64,000 nt of DNA from Limnomonas spitsbergensis (GCA_037349105.1 JAYJMM010000122.1:1860001-1924000); one strand, 5' to 3'; numbered from the stretch's first letter, positions 1 to 11,480 are shown. Made by a program: numbers and translations. Notes: generated by a model not told the origin, from the letters alone.

Positions 1-95
1 CTCCCTTGACTTTCCTAGCTGACTTTATGTTTGCTGACGTGGCCGAGCTTCATTTAAGCAGGGCCCAGAGGTGCAACCGACGTCATTAATAACCT
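1..95 (+). repeat. 3' end of a LINE-like repeat family
   Basis: The stretch around 40-92 reads GGCCGAGCTTCATTTAAGC then GGGCCCAGAGGTGCAAC and ends near GTCATTAATAA. The same ending occurs at 25796-25851 and 48395-48450 on this strand and, reversed, at 22000-22070, 33411-33455 and 49394-49450. At 48 kb it follows the C-terminal part of a LINE-type open frame, so it is read as the 3' end of a non-LTR element. The upstream part of this copy lies outside the window or is lost. Confidence 0.5.
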
Positions 96-1182
96 TACAG
101 CTCTGATCAAAATGGGCGCCAACAGAAGGCTAGAGAGGGGGATGTATGTTTTAGTTGTCGTCGCGTCCTCCTGGTCGGGAAAGAAACCCAAACCCACAAC
201 CGACCTCTGAATTCAGGTACCACCGGTGGAGTCAAAAGTAGAGAAAGCAACGGCCCTGGCTGTTGCCAGTAGGGCAGTAGTGGAGCAGGAAAGCTGCCCG
301 ATGAAAGGACGCAGATCGAGCCAACGGCCTCCTGCAACACTGAAGGTTGGGGCGCCATAGTCCAGCCATAGGCCGTCAGGCTGATCTTTAACAGCCCAGT
401 CGCCCCGTAACCCTCCAAGGGTGATCTGGTTCCCACTGAAATGAAAAACTGCTCAACAAATTTGTCCTTTCCCAATCCTTACTAAACTGCCCGACTCTTT
501 AGCAAAGTCAGCCACCTTCCCACCATGCTTGGCATAGGACTTTTACAATGCACCTACCTAGATGCAGATGTCCCAGAGATGTAACGTCGTTGACCTAATG
601 ACCTACCATCAATGAATGCATGGCGCTTCGGTGGGATTAGCCGTTAAGAGGTGTGACGACATTTAACCTACCGTGATGCCGAGTGTTCGTCCGCATGATA
701 CAAAGTACCGTAGCCACAACCGTAAGTAGGTCCCAGGCGCATTCCCAGCTTCCCTAGCCCCAAGGAATGTTCATGTGTGATTTGGAGTGCGCTGAAGTAG
801 GAGGGTTTGAAAATGTAAATGCTCCCAATCCAGGCAAAGTGTAGTGTTTTTCTTCCATCTAGTGACTAAAATATCTTGGCATGTATCGGCATGGGCATCC
901 CTGCCTTACAATAATGATACTTCAAGGCAACAACGGCGGCCACAGGCCGCAACAAGGCCCAGAGGTTCAACTGTTCACAAAGATGGTCAAAGCTTTCCCA
1001 AGAAGTTTGCAATTTCAAGACAATAATTGTCAGAACATTCAGATTGCGCACAACGTCTAAAAGCTGTCATCGTAGCAAGGGCTGCACTCAGTCATGTACT
1101 GATGTCCAATACGAAGATACTTATCTAGGGATACAAGCAGCCTGGCTGGCCACTGAAATTCAGTGCAGATTGGATCTCCCCT
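96..1182. other. No gene recognised
   Basis: I see no supportable gene here. A 122-codon open frame on the minus strand (107-475) has no recognisable motif and no splice context. A short piece at about 945-975 resembles the LINE 3' end motif (GGCCCAGAGGTTCAAC). Confidence 0.4.
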
Positions 1183-1919
1183 TCACGCATTCTTGGCAGG
1201 GTCAGAGGTAACGGCCTCAACCATCTTCTCGACGCCGCCCTTCACTGTTTCGGTGGCTCCACTCATTTTCTCCTGGGCACTCTCCATCATGCCCTTGCTC
1301 TCCTCCTGCGCAGACTCTGCGACGGCCCCTGCCTTCTCCTTGGTCTCCTGGGCGCCTGCGGCACATGGGAAAGTCACACTTCAATTGCGGAACGGACAAC
1401 AAAAGCGGAAGCGCCAGCTGGCCACAGGCCTACTGGTTTGAAGCTTCTCTCGAAGTAAGGCATGGCAAACTGAAAGTGCGGCACCGGTAAATAAGTGCTG
1501 TTGGCTGTTGCGCCAGGCGCATTGATTATCAACTTCAAGTCTTACAAAGTCTATCCAGATGCAGCTCGGCATTTGGAAGTTACGGTGCAGGAGTCTTGCT
1601 CTCAAGCTTGGTCATCCACAGTGAGGGCATCAAACAAATGTTCAGGCGGGTCCCTAATGACGGTCAGCCGTTCAACACGGTTTTTGTGTGCTTCAGCTGT
1701 AATTTGCGTTCACTGCATACAGCAGTGGAGGGGGGGATGCAGCAAGATGCCTGCTGCTGCTAGGGGCACCGTCTGTAGCCAGGTCATGTTTCATGGCCCT
1801 AGTTGGACCTGTGGTGGATACTGGGCCACCCAAGTAGCTGAGACCTCTCGGGTCATTTGGCATCCAACAGAATAACTGCTGCTACCCAGTCTCTCACCTT
1901 CCTGTGCTGATTCCTTCAT
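1183..1919 (-). CDS. LEA-like small helical protein, two exons
   Basis: Exons on the minus strand are 1919-1898 and 1355-1183. The first ends at a GTGAGA donor and the second starts after CCGCAG. The phases join (1 nt plus 2 nt) and the frame ends in TGA. The product of about 64 residues is rich in Ala, Glu and Lys with repeats of the type ESAQEESKGMMESAQEK, followed by TVKGGVEKMVEAV. This is the amphipathic 11-residue pattern of group-3 LEA proteins, which protect membranes and proteins during drying, cold or salt stress. The ATG at 1919 is only a candidate start, because AATCATGCAG just before it could equally be an acceptor and the short first exon could be internal. Pyrimidine-rich sequence at 1925-1980 would suit such an intron. 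LEA proteins are usually longer, so this may be a small relative or the 3' part of a longer gene. The motif is visible; the stress role is inferred. Confidence 0.5.
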
Positions 1920-3206
1920 CTGCATGATTAAAAACATCGCAAGAAAGTGGGGGGGAGAAGGAGGGACGGGGGAGGTATCAGGGGCAGCAAAATCAAAATG
2001 GGGCATTGCAAATTGTAACGAGTGACAAAGCCAGCATGAAAAAACTAGTACAACCAATACCGGTACACGTGTATGTCGTTTGAGACTACAAGGGCCAGGC
2101 CGAGGTCTTACCTTGCGAGATCTAACTTGAAATGGGCTTGGCCTGATCCATCCCCTAGGTTGATGATGTCAAGAGGACACCGCTACTTTTCAGAAGATGT
2201 CCGTACTTGCACACTGTTTTTTTGTGCCTCAAAAACCCCAGTGTCAGGCCAGTAGTCCAGGAAATAAATCGAATGTATGATCCATCCTCGATCGTGGGAT
2301 TTATCGTGGATCACCCACGATAGTAGGAGCCCAGCCATTCACCAGGATGGACATTTGTCAAATCGAAAACTAGGTTTTCACCGCATGATCGTTTCCTGTT
2401 GCACCGGTCGTCGATAGGCTTACCTTTTCCGGGTCCATTTTCGATAGAGATGTTAAGCTGCTGAATAGGATCCTGCTTGATAAGTCTTGGTCGGAACGTT
2501 CGCTAGCGTACGCAGCGCACGCTGTCGCTATGTAGCGTGTTTACAGTTGTTGTAAAATCTGGCTTCGGACTGAGGTGGGTCGGGGGCACGATTCTGTCTG
2601 GCCAGTCTGGCCCGTATTCCTCAAGCCACGCTCAGGCGTTTTCTTTCTTTCTTTCTTTCTTCCTCAAGCCACGCCCAGGCGTTTTGTTTCTTTCTTTCTT
2701 GGCCTCAAGGCACTGCGTGTTATAATAGTCTTTATCTTTATTTCTTTCTGTCTTGGGGAGCACGCCTTCTTCTCACGAAAGGGGGGCGGGAATGAAATAA
2801 GGGGAAATGTGGTAAAAGCTTGAAAGGCTGCAGATGTAAGCGAGCCTGGGAAGCGAAGGAAGGAGCGGAGCTAAGAAAACTACGAGGGTGAGGAATTTAC
2901 CTGGCAAGCGACGTAGCCACCGGTATCAGACTTACTATCAGTCCTTCATCTCTCAACCCTTTCAATGCCATTGCATGCCCACAATTATTCACGAAACTAG
3001 GTGTGGCCACCCTGACTACTGCAACCTGGATGTGGCCATGTCTGATGTTCTGATAGGGATCCTAAAACCTAATACCTCAGGCGACTGGCTTCAGCATGGA
3101 TTATCCACCGCTCAACCTTTCACTCCGTACACAGGCCAGAATAATGCTAGATGGTGTCTGAAGCACCCGTCCTTTTAGCCATTGCCCATGTGGAAAGGTT
3201 GTGGGC
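1920..3206. other. No gene recognised; T/C-rich repeats
   Basis: No supported coding region. Three related copies of a CCTCAAGCCACGC..AGGCGTTTT unit followed by TTTC runs lie at about 2619-2755. Open frames here follow those runs and look fortuitous. An exon feeding the LEA-like gene could lie near 2110-2170 (a GTAAGA donor is visible on the minus strand) but the frame is not convincing. Confidence 0.35.
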
Positions 3207-3210
3207 CTGG

Positions 3211-4030
3211 TGTCATGCTGATGTAGCGCACCGCGCGTATTACTGAATTATCAGTTCCTTGTTTAAGGATTCCTGCAGTTGAACTCTGTTTACGGAACTG
3301 CTGTTGCAGTTACACTTTTGTGTTTTCTCTGGATATCAGAGAAGTGTGTATTTTCACACTTTAGCCTCCTTCTTAGTGGCTGCTTGGTTTTCTGCTGACA
3401 CTATTTCTTTCTTACTTGAAGCCCTGATTTCGTAATCACCCTTTAATCTGAAGTTACATAGTCACTCCTCATCGAGCAAGCACAAACACTGCTCACTTTA
3501 TTCCAGCAAGCACAAACACTGCTCGAATATCGATCCATCATACAGAACAAGCACAAACACTGTTCGACCCTTCAGTCTAGGCAAGCACAAACACTGCTTA
3601 GTCTTGGAGGTCTTCTCTTGATATTTCGGCCCTTATCAGGCATTCTCCAGCCTTCCAGCTGGTTTACCACCACCAACTCCATCAACACTTCATCAACAGC
3701 CAGTCCAGAGGCTCCAAGTCGACTCCTTGATAGATCATCAAACGAGTCTCCCCATCTGAAGATCGCCTACAAGCGACTTCCCACTGAAGATCATCGTACC
3801 CTGGCTGTCATCAGTGTACTACTACAACTTCGACTGCTACTACAGTCACCTTCGGAAGGGTCGACCCATCAGGCAATCTTGTCAACAGTAGAGAATAGTC
3901 AGGTAAGTAGTCCAGGGGATACTTAGTTATCTTAAATACATCGACTGATCCCCAGGTTTACAGCTGGGGATTCGAGTCTCAACAGCAGTGATCAGGAATC
4001 TGTCATATTCCTGAAGTCACAGCACTTTTC
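3211..4030 (+). repeat. Element A repeat A1 (5' terminal)
   Basis: This 820-bp copy matches 11566-11999 plus 17760-18140 almost base for base up to CAGCACTTTTC. It contains four copies of AAGCACAAACACTG (about 3478-3600), the sequence GATATTTCGGCCCTTATCA and TTGTCAACAGTA. After 4030 the sequence departs (TAAGAAAGAAATAG), so the 85-bp B part is absent from this end. An open frame at 3618-3926 includes ILSTVENS; the same ILSTV stretch is readable in the related repeats of element B and the solo copy. Confidence 0.8.
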
Positions 4031-4106
4031 TAAGAAAGAAATAGTCCGACTGGTCGCACCTCCAGTTGTCTGTAAACAGGTCGACTCTAAGAGTCGACTC
4101 AAGCAG

Positions 4107-6735
4107 GTGCCAAAAATCGTCTGTCGACCACTTGATCGATCACAAGAAGTACTTTTCAGTACTCTGGAATTTTTCCTGTCAACAGTCAGGACTGGTTTCA
4201 TGACTGACGAATCAGAGGATGAACATGGCAGTGTAATGTCTGTTCAGGCCAAGCATGATCAAGATTTAGAGATTGCGATCATCAAAAAGGAACTAGAGGA
4301 TATGACTGCGCAGGACCAGATCCATTTGTTAATGCGATCTAAGGTCAGAGATAAAGACGGTTTGATAATCACTGATTTGCTATATTTGAGTAAGAATGAG
4401 CAAAGAAGCCTACGCAACGCAATTAGACATGCTAAGCGATGCGAGAGTGATAGGGAACTGAGGATGAACCAAGAGCATAGGGAGGTTTCGGAAAGGAACG
4501 CTGCTGAAGATAAAGAAGCACACCGCAAAGCTGATCTTGCTTTGCAAGATGAAGAGGAAATGGCTTACTATAAATTACAGAGTGACTATCACTGGGCATC
4601 AGTTGAGTTAGCAGCTACCCCAAAGATTATTATGATCCCTGTTAGTGACGACAATTATGACGATAGAATTCCCTTTTCTTCAATGGACAATCCTGCTTAC
4701 AGCCTAACAAAATCTGCAGCCGATTATTCAGCCAGTAAGCTTAACCAATGTGCATACGTTACGAAGAGATCTGGGCAAACTAGTGAGCATAGCGATTCAC
4801 TATCAGTCAAACGTGAAGATGGTTATCAAGGAGGAGTACCCGTATTGCATTTTATTGCAAAGAAACTTAGAGCAGATGGGACTTTCTCACCAAGCTGCGA
4901 TAGCTCCAATAATTTCTCAGCTATAGCCAGGAGAAGGAGACCAAGCAGCGGGATTCGAGCACATCACTCCGAAAGAGAAATATGTCCAAAGTCAAGTTCA
5001 GAGAATGAATACTGCGAATAATACTGGGTTTAAGTCAGCAGTCAGTGCGTTCAGCAAAACGCCACCACCGCCGGTACAAACTCCAATCAGTGGTCAACCA
5101 ATTAATCAGGACACTGTTGGGGTAGGTCGAGGGGTAAAACAAGAACAGTCAGACGTTCCCCAGCGGTATTCTAGAGAAGAAAAAGAAAAGTTTTATGCTA
5201 GGGAAAACGAGTCCTTGAGAAATCAAATAGAACAACTTAAAATTCAGAATGATCGTTACGCTAAAGTGGCACGTGACAGCTCACCTGAATTATTGTTCGC
5301 TGTCCCAAATACTGGAATCAAAAATGAACATTTTGCATCTGGTCAACGCAACAGTCCCTCTGCTAACGCCTCTCACTCCTATAAATAGGAAGTTAAACAT
5401 GAGCCACCCCAAGAAACTAGTGACTTAGGAAAATTTGCAAATTCCGAAGTAGAACTACCTCGCAAAGATGAGGTAGTGGGAGTTGAGACTGCCATGTATA
5501 TCCATGCAGACATGACTCCTACCATCATGGCGCTTGAGGTAGTGGTAGTTGAGACCGCCATGCAGAATCCTGAGTACGCGCCTCACGATGTTCTGACACA
5601 TAAAGAGCTTGAAGGTGTGCCAGCCAATCATGCTCAGATTGCTTGCTCGTGGTCAAGACCCGAGCTGATTAGTAAACTTGAGAGGACTATGCTAGAGTTC
5701 GCACAACCACAGACTAAGGGTTACTATATGCATCTTCGTCAAGAGGAGCACATTCTCAAGGTTCTCATAGACATTCCAGACCAAATTAGGGTGATAAGCA
5801 ATAAACTTGCATTCTTGTGGTTAAACGAATTAATGGCAGTTCACGAGTTCCTGGACGATAGCTTAAAGAGTTCTTTGTTTATAGCCATGCACAGCCATGA
5901 GGAGCTGCCTCCCGTCATTAAACCGCATGAGCAATGGCAAGTTGAAATTGCCATGCACAGTCATGTAGAGCTGCCTTCCGCTTTCATGGTGCACGAGGTG
6001 ATGATTTACTCAGAAACTCCCTTGTCCACACATCCCCCAGCATATGACATCATCAATGTGTGCTCCTCCAAAGCCAAGCCCATGCAGGAAACTGATTCCG
6101 TTGAGAAGTACAAGACCACACGAGGTGGAGAGGGCAACAGCATGCCGCGTTCCTCCGGGCCCATCCTGATTAACAGTGCTCCACGAATTTGGTCACTCAT
6201 GGCTTTAAAGGTGAAGGGTTTGTTTGGGACAGGCCTAGACAAACACACTGATGTCCCTAAGATTCAAGACAGAGACACCCGTCCCCATGAAGACCCGGGT
6301 GGAAGTATGCAACCTACGGGGTATACAGCTGAGACTTCCTTCGACAATTACCCAGTCAGTAAAGGGCGTGTCATTGAAACAGAAGAGCTCAGTGAAATTT
6401 CCTCAGGCCTAGAGACTCCGGTGCGCATGGTGCATGAGGTACACCGACAGAGTGGGAATTTTATGATGGATTCATGGGGGCCTAGAGGACAGGTTTCAAT
6501 GGCTTCTGATCTGTGCTTTGAGCAAAGCAAACCTCCATTTGAAATTAAAAATCCTGTCACGCCTAGTCAGTCGCCAGTGCCCCATCGATCCAAGCACCGA
6601 AACAAGTCGGTTGAAAATGTGGACCATGCAGAGCGTGATCCGAACCAGTTCACACTTTCATCCGCACAGAGCATTGCAAAGTCGGAGCTTAGCCAGATGT
6701 GAATTGACACCGGTGAATTGACACCACTGCAAGAT
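4107..6735 (+). pseudogene. Gag-like polyprotein of element A, interrupted
   Basis: Two overlapping frames (4107-5021 and 5005-5388) and a third in the same frame as the second (5476-6702) form one interrupted coding region. A frame change at about 5005-5020, a TAG at 5386-5388 and a TGA at 6700-6702 break it. The first part is highly charged and helical (DLEIAIIKKELEDM; many Glu/Lys/Arg) and could form a coiled coil. The third part has internal repeats around IAMHSHEELP / IAMHSHVELP and ends with a stretch that aligns with the minus-strand frame of element B: KVKGL..G.D..TDV, DPGGSMQ and QM.IDTG. B reads tryptophan (TGG) where A has the TGA stop. I infer a structural (Gag-type) role from position, charge and conservation between the two elements; no zinc knuckle or protease domain is certain, and the DTG triplet alone is weak evidence. 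Confidence 0.55.
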
Positions 6736-7666
6736 GCTTGACCACTGCGAGACGCTTGCTCCCTCCCTTCCTACCCAAAGCCAGGGTGTACACCTTCTGC
6801 GTGCGGCCCTGGATAAACCAGCGGTTAAGGGTTTCCACAGCTCCCACCTTCGGTAGCGTGGCAGCGGCATGGTGATGTTCGGTTGACCTGTCTTGGTCAA
6901 TGTCAGGTTGTTAATTTCTTTTGTTTCCTTCTTACATGGTGACCCATGCAATGAAAGTAGCACTGCCTGTTATAGCAGTTGGCTGGTGCCTCTAGATGCT
7001 AGTTTTAATGTCGTTGTTGTTCTTGCCTTCTCGACTTTGATTGACTTTCTTAGAGATATGTACTATGTGTATTGCAATCTGCTATGCTGTACATTCCTGC
7101 TGATACAAACAGCGTGTTCATACCTGCTGGTTACTACCTGCTTGTTCACACTGGTGGTACGCCCCTGATTGGTCACACATATTGTATGCACCTGGTGGTA
7201 CACACATGTTCATACTTGCGTGAAATTCACACCTAATTGTACGTACTCCCAGTTCACACTTGGTTGAGGACCGGTTACAACTACCGTGATGTGCTGTCTT
7301 TCTCAGTAGACATATGCGCAAACACTAACTCCTAATTCCTGATAGGACTGTAATAAATGCAGTCTCATGCAGGACTGCTAAGCTTGCCTATTGTCCAGCT
7401 CAGAGCTGGTTTATGGTCACAGCTCAGAGCTGGGGGGGGATGTCTGTACATATGTATGCTTTATTCATGCTCTTTGCTTAAAACTTTTCCCTACCCATGG
7501 TTTCTCCCATGTGCAGAATGGTCCAGTGAGTAATCAATCGCCAACCGAATGCAGCGCACACCGCAGCGCACAACGTATTGAGCAAGCTTCTGCATAATAC
7601 TACTGTGTGCCTGCACAGTACTACTTCAGACTCCCCAAACAGGTGTAGTTAACCCTCGTTGCGTAA
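6736..7666. other. Element A internal region without recognised gene
   Basis: No family is recognised. At 7398-7440 the sequence CAGCTCAGAGCTGG occurs twice, the second copy running into a G8 tract (AGAGCTGGGGGGGG) followed by ATGTCTG. This resembles a polypurine tract, and a similar AGAGCTGGGGGGG stands at 9671. Confidence 0.35.
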
Positions 7667-8637
7667 TGTCTCAAGTGCAGTTTAGATGTGCTATATTTGA
7701 CGATACTGTTAAGGCAACCGAAAGAGTACTCGGGCTAGTAGAACGCCATGTACTGCAGTCCTACCAGAGCTGGGGATGTACTGGGACTTAAAATGGGGGA
7801 CTCTGTTGACCCTGATGTGCAGCAACATCACCTATCCCAGCAGCAGCAGCAGCATCATCTTGCTGAAAATAATAAAATCAAGAACCAAGAAAGAGACAGG
7901 TTAGCTAATTGGGACCATGCAAATATTAGAGAGTTCGCAGGTTATGAGTTTTGTTCTGGTCCCGCGTGGTCCCCATCTTTAGGGGGACCCGGGATGCGCC
8001 CTGGGCCCCCACGTGTCGGGGGCCCCGGGCCACGCCGTGAGTCTCCACCTGTCGGAAACTCTGGCAGAACAGCTACTGTGCCTCCATTTGTCGGAGGCCA
8101 GAGCCCTGTGAATCCTCCACCTGTCGGAGGTTCCAGAAGAGTTGAAGGGCCCCCATATGTCGGGGGCCCCAGCTTCATTAGTGAGCCTCTAAATGTTGGA
8201 GGCTCCCTTAGCAACCGTGGGCCCTCACATGTCGAGGGCCCCGGACCTAGCATTAGGCTTCCAATTGCCGGAAGCTCTAGCAGTGGCCCAGCTGGTGGCT
8301 ATTCGCAATGCTTTAGCGCTAGAGAGCTGGGGATCTCAGTGGGAACCCCTGTTGAATGGGATCAAATTCCCTCACAGCTTCTCCACCTCTATAGAGTAGC
8401 TCAGGATGCGGAGGCCGTGATTGAGTTCTGGCATGAGCAGTCGACCCGTTTCGGAGAAGACTGTGTTGCTATTTCAGCAAAGGCGCCTAATTAGGTGGCT
8501 GCTCTGTCCCCGGGCCATGTTTTTGATGAGGAAATGGAGGTTTTCGGAGTTGTCCTTAGCTTTGTCAAAGGTCGCCACACTGACTATGCCTTTTATCAGA
8601 GCTGGTGGCTGTGCAGTCCGAAGCTGACAGCCTCATG
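7667..8637 (+). pseudogene. Pro/Gly-rich element A protein segment carrying hairpin repeats
   Basis: A short frame at 7667-7792 (begins MSQVQFRCAIFDDTVKATER) is followed in another frame by 7748-8494, and an in-frame TAG leads on to 8637 (ending near HTDYAFYQSWWL). The middle, about residues 75-180 of the 7748 frame, is a run of 12-residue units of the form GPPxVGGPxxxx. The part after the repeats is ordinary in composition (PSQLLHLYRVAQDAEAVIEF). It lies directly before the methyltransferase homology and may have been its N-terminal extension. A CAG-rich Gln stretch occurs near 7830. I do not recognise a family. Stops and frame changes mean it cannot be made as one protein from this copy. 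Confidence 0.45.
7968..8277 (+). repeat. Array of nine hairpins with covarying stems
   Basis: Nine units spaced mostly 35-36 bp each hold an inverted repeat of 6-8 bp around a 7-8 nt loop. Stem left arms in order are TGGTCCCC, GGGCCCCC, GAGTCTCC, GTGCCTCC, AATCCTCC, GGGCCCCC, GAGCCTCT, GGGCCCTC and AGGCTTCC. The right arms change to match, for example GAGGGCCC opposite GGGCCCTC and GGAGGCTC opposite GAGCCTCT. Loops mostly fit ANNTGTC. Unit positions are 7968, 8003, 8039, 8078, 8111, 8147, 8183, 8219 and 8255. Confidence 0.75.
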
Positions 8638-8640
8638 AAT

Positions 8641-9690
8641 GTTGACCGTCGCTAGAAATTTTCGCAGTTCAGATGACTGTTCCGTAATGGAATTAAAATC
8701 AACCGATACTTTTATTGCGATTCAGACTCTTCTGCTAGAAAGATAGCAATGCATAGATTAAGATTACTTCGCCAGCAATATCCTACACTTTTAAATAAAG
8801 ATGTGTGCCTCAATTCTTTCACTGACCCTCCGCAGGATGTATACAAGATCCAAGAGTCATATCTTCTTAACATCGGCTCTTTAGACGGGTGTCAATGGCT
8901 GCTATATGCAGGATTTATGTGTTCTGACCTTTCTTCTGTTGGGTTAAAAACTGGACTACATGGTACTAAAAGTTATACTTTCTTCCCAATTCTCAAGATA
9001 TTGGGTACAACTCAAGCTCTACAAGTTCATCAAGCTCCTGTGGTTTATTTTATAGAGAACACAACAATACAATTCGCCAAGGGTCAATCTGCTGATATGC
9101 GTGAATCATATACTGAATTATGTGAGCGTCTTGGCATCCCTGTTACATTTGACGTTGTTGCTGTTGGTGTTGTTGCTCACTGGTTAAGGAATTATTGGTG
9201 CAACATCTGTGCGCCTACTGCCTTGCAATTGATCTGAATTCCTTTGTCGGGGATCCTGATCTTAGACTTGCAGACGTTCTGGAGCCCAACCGTCAAGCGC
9301 AACTGTGCAAATTGGAGCACCGCTATCCTTACCACGCTGTCAACAGAAAAGGCCACCTACTTCAAGTGTTACCTACTCTGGTTGCATGAGTTCACTCATG
9401 GGCCTTCAGCAGAGACGGTGCGGGGCTAGTTTGGGAAGACAACAAACTGTTTGACCTAAATAATTTAGAAAGAGAACGGATTCTTGGCTACCGTATGCAG
9501 ATCACTGCACTTCAGGCAAGGGTGCTTCTTTCGATGCTAGACACAAAGTCAATGGAGGAGCTTTTGATGCAAACGCCGCAAGTCATCTTATTGCTACCAG
9601 CTTTGCATATAGAGCTGCTAATATCGTGCAGCCCTCGCAACATAAGTTATTTGCTGCAGTTTCTTGCCTAGAGCTGGGGGGGGGGACGAA
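8641..9690 (+). pseudogene. DNA cytosine-5 methyltransferase-like domain of element A, broken
   Basis: In the frame of 8749-9237 I read, in family order: GIKINRYFYCDSDSSARKIA followed by HRLRLLRQQYP (motif II region); AGFMCSDLSSVG then GTKSYTFF (motif IV region, with Met-Cys-Ser where Pro-Cys-Gln is usual, so the catalytic Cys position is kept); VVYFIENTT (motif VI Glu-Asn); and HWLRNYWCNI (motif VIII region). After a frame change come VLPTLVA, LERERILGYRM and later RHKVNGGAFDANAASHLIAT, like motifs IX-X. Active enzymes move a methyl group from S-adenosylmethionine to cytosine in DNA. At least two frame changes and several stops, and no clear motif I, make this copy inactive. Methyltransferase domains captured by retrotransposons have been reported in algae and dinoflagellates; placing this one in that group is inference. 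Confidence 0.7.
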
Positions 9691-9699
9691 ATCCTGATC

Positions 9700-11478
9700 A
9701 AAATTTGACAAAATTTATTTGCATTAGTAGCTGACATGATTTTGCATGCAGCTCAGGCAGAAGCTGCAGAATTGTCTGAGGTAGACATTCAATCTGTTAA
9801 TGAGGAAGATGATGTTGACATTAATGCAAAGGGTGCCACTCAGGATGGTGCAATTCATCGTGTTGCGGCACCCAAAATTGCTGTTGCACAGTTGCACCCA
9901 AAATTATTGCTGCACCAAACCATCCTAAATTAACCTTCATTCCGGTACCACTGAGAATGGGGGCAAGGGATAGGCAACTCGTTCGTTCGTTTAATGTGCT
10001 GTCCTCTTTGTCCTCATGTCCTATTGCTGTGTGCTGACTTGATCTTGCATACAGCTCAAACATTAGCTGCTGAGTTGATATATGTAGTTGTGTTGCATAA
10101 TCACCCTGTTTGGCCGGTGAAAAGTGCGTAAGTCAGTGCGGTACCTACATAAAACGTTATATTTAAAAATAAATTAGATATGGACCTGCCTTGGAGTGAT
10201 ATGTGTACTGTGTAACTGTACATACGGGTAATGGTGCTAATTTGAGTTCTGCTAGCCACTCTGACCTTGAGACCCAGTGATGATTCCAAATGCGGTGGGA
10301 AAACTGCCACTGCCATGTGCTAAAATTACCTGGTCAGTGAAATTGTGGCTTAATTACGGCCAAAAGTCAACGATCCTGCATGGTAACCATTTTATGGTTG
10401 GAAGAAGCTATTTTGTTGTTTAGCATTGTGATACGCCGCTCTATTCTAAAACTGCGGCCTAGATCTTACCTCTATCTGATAGCTAGGTGTTGAAGGACTG
10501 CTTGTAATCTGCTGCCATACCTGTTGGGGTCATAATGCCAGGCCCAGTGTGGTCCTACCAGTGCCGCCGCAAGGATGTGATACCCAGAGCTGGGACAGTT
10601 TTAAACCATGACATGCTTCCCATGCCGCTTGTATGATCATGATGATCTGAGAATTTAAAATTCTGTTAGATTGTGATTTACACCCTATGTCAATCATAAT
10701 CCTACGAGTGCAGATCAATTGTACTGCGACACAGGTTTGATTGTACTGTGACACAGGTTTGATTGTACTGTGACACAGGTTTGATTTTTAATCCACACTT
10801 GTAAATGGGTTCACACTTATGCATGTTCCTGTTGAATTTGGCTATGTTGAGTACCTTGCTGCAATATGTACCCAAATTAAAGCTTTCTTACTGTAGCTGC
10901 TTTCGCCTGCAAGATCGGCTGTGGAGGATGTTACCTTGAAGACTAAGGCCCCAGCGCAACGGCGCCTGGGGACCGCAGCCCCATCAGCCACTGCCCTGGG
11001 ATTTTTCTGGCAAGTCTTGAAACGTTTCTCCAAAGCTGGCTTAATTTGTGGAAGGTTCCTCAACTAGAACTGATTGGCTATTGCAATTTAGAACTCTTGT
11101 TACCATGGGCAATTAACAATTGCGGTCAATTTGAAGATTTTGTGTGCATCCCACGCACGGCTGTTGTGCGTTTAGCTTTAAGCGTTTGTTTTGACTTAAG
11201 CTTGCGACGGTTATTTTTGGCTAAAGACAGTCTCAAGACTTTCATCAGTAATGTGCTGATCTGTTTCTGCAGTGACCTTGAACCAAGGTAAAAAAAAATG
11301 TCATTAGCTGATTTGCTTCTCAAAAGTTCTATGATTGAACTGAGAAAAATTCGTAACCCTTAATGAAGGTTAAGTAGGTTAAGCTGTAGTCTTTTAAGAA
11401 TTTTCCCTCAGGATTTTTCACCCTTTTGACAGTCCTCTATAAGTGTCTCCTTCGTCTTTTATTTCGGACAAGGGGGGG
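9700..11478. other. Element A 3' internal region
   Basis: No family recognised. Short open stretches occur (9736-9933, with SEVDIQSVNEEDDVDI; 11046-11291). Three tandem 24-bp copies of GTACTGYGACACAGGTTTGATT lie at about 10720-10790. At 11420-11480 the text ACAGTCCTCTATAA ... ATTTCGGAC followed by a G8 run resembles the matching place in element B (12907-12960, minus strand), so this is the conserved 3' end of the internal region. Confidence 0.4.
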
Positions 11479-11480
11479 GA
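11471..11480 (+). other. Polypurine tract of element A
   Basis: AGGGGGGGGA lies directly before repeat B1. Element B has a C8 run at 12907-12914 in the same position on the other strand. A purine run at this place is where plus-strand DNA synthesis starts in reverse-transcribed elements; that role is inferred. Confidence 0.55.

Noticed and set aside
107..475. 122-codon minus-strand frame as a gene
   Set aside because: No motif, no supporting context, next to repeat sequence.
7968..8277. Reading the hairpin array only as a GPP.VGG protein repeat
   Set aside because: Protein repetition alone does not explain why both stem arms change together.
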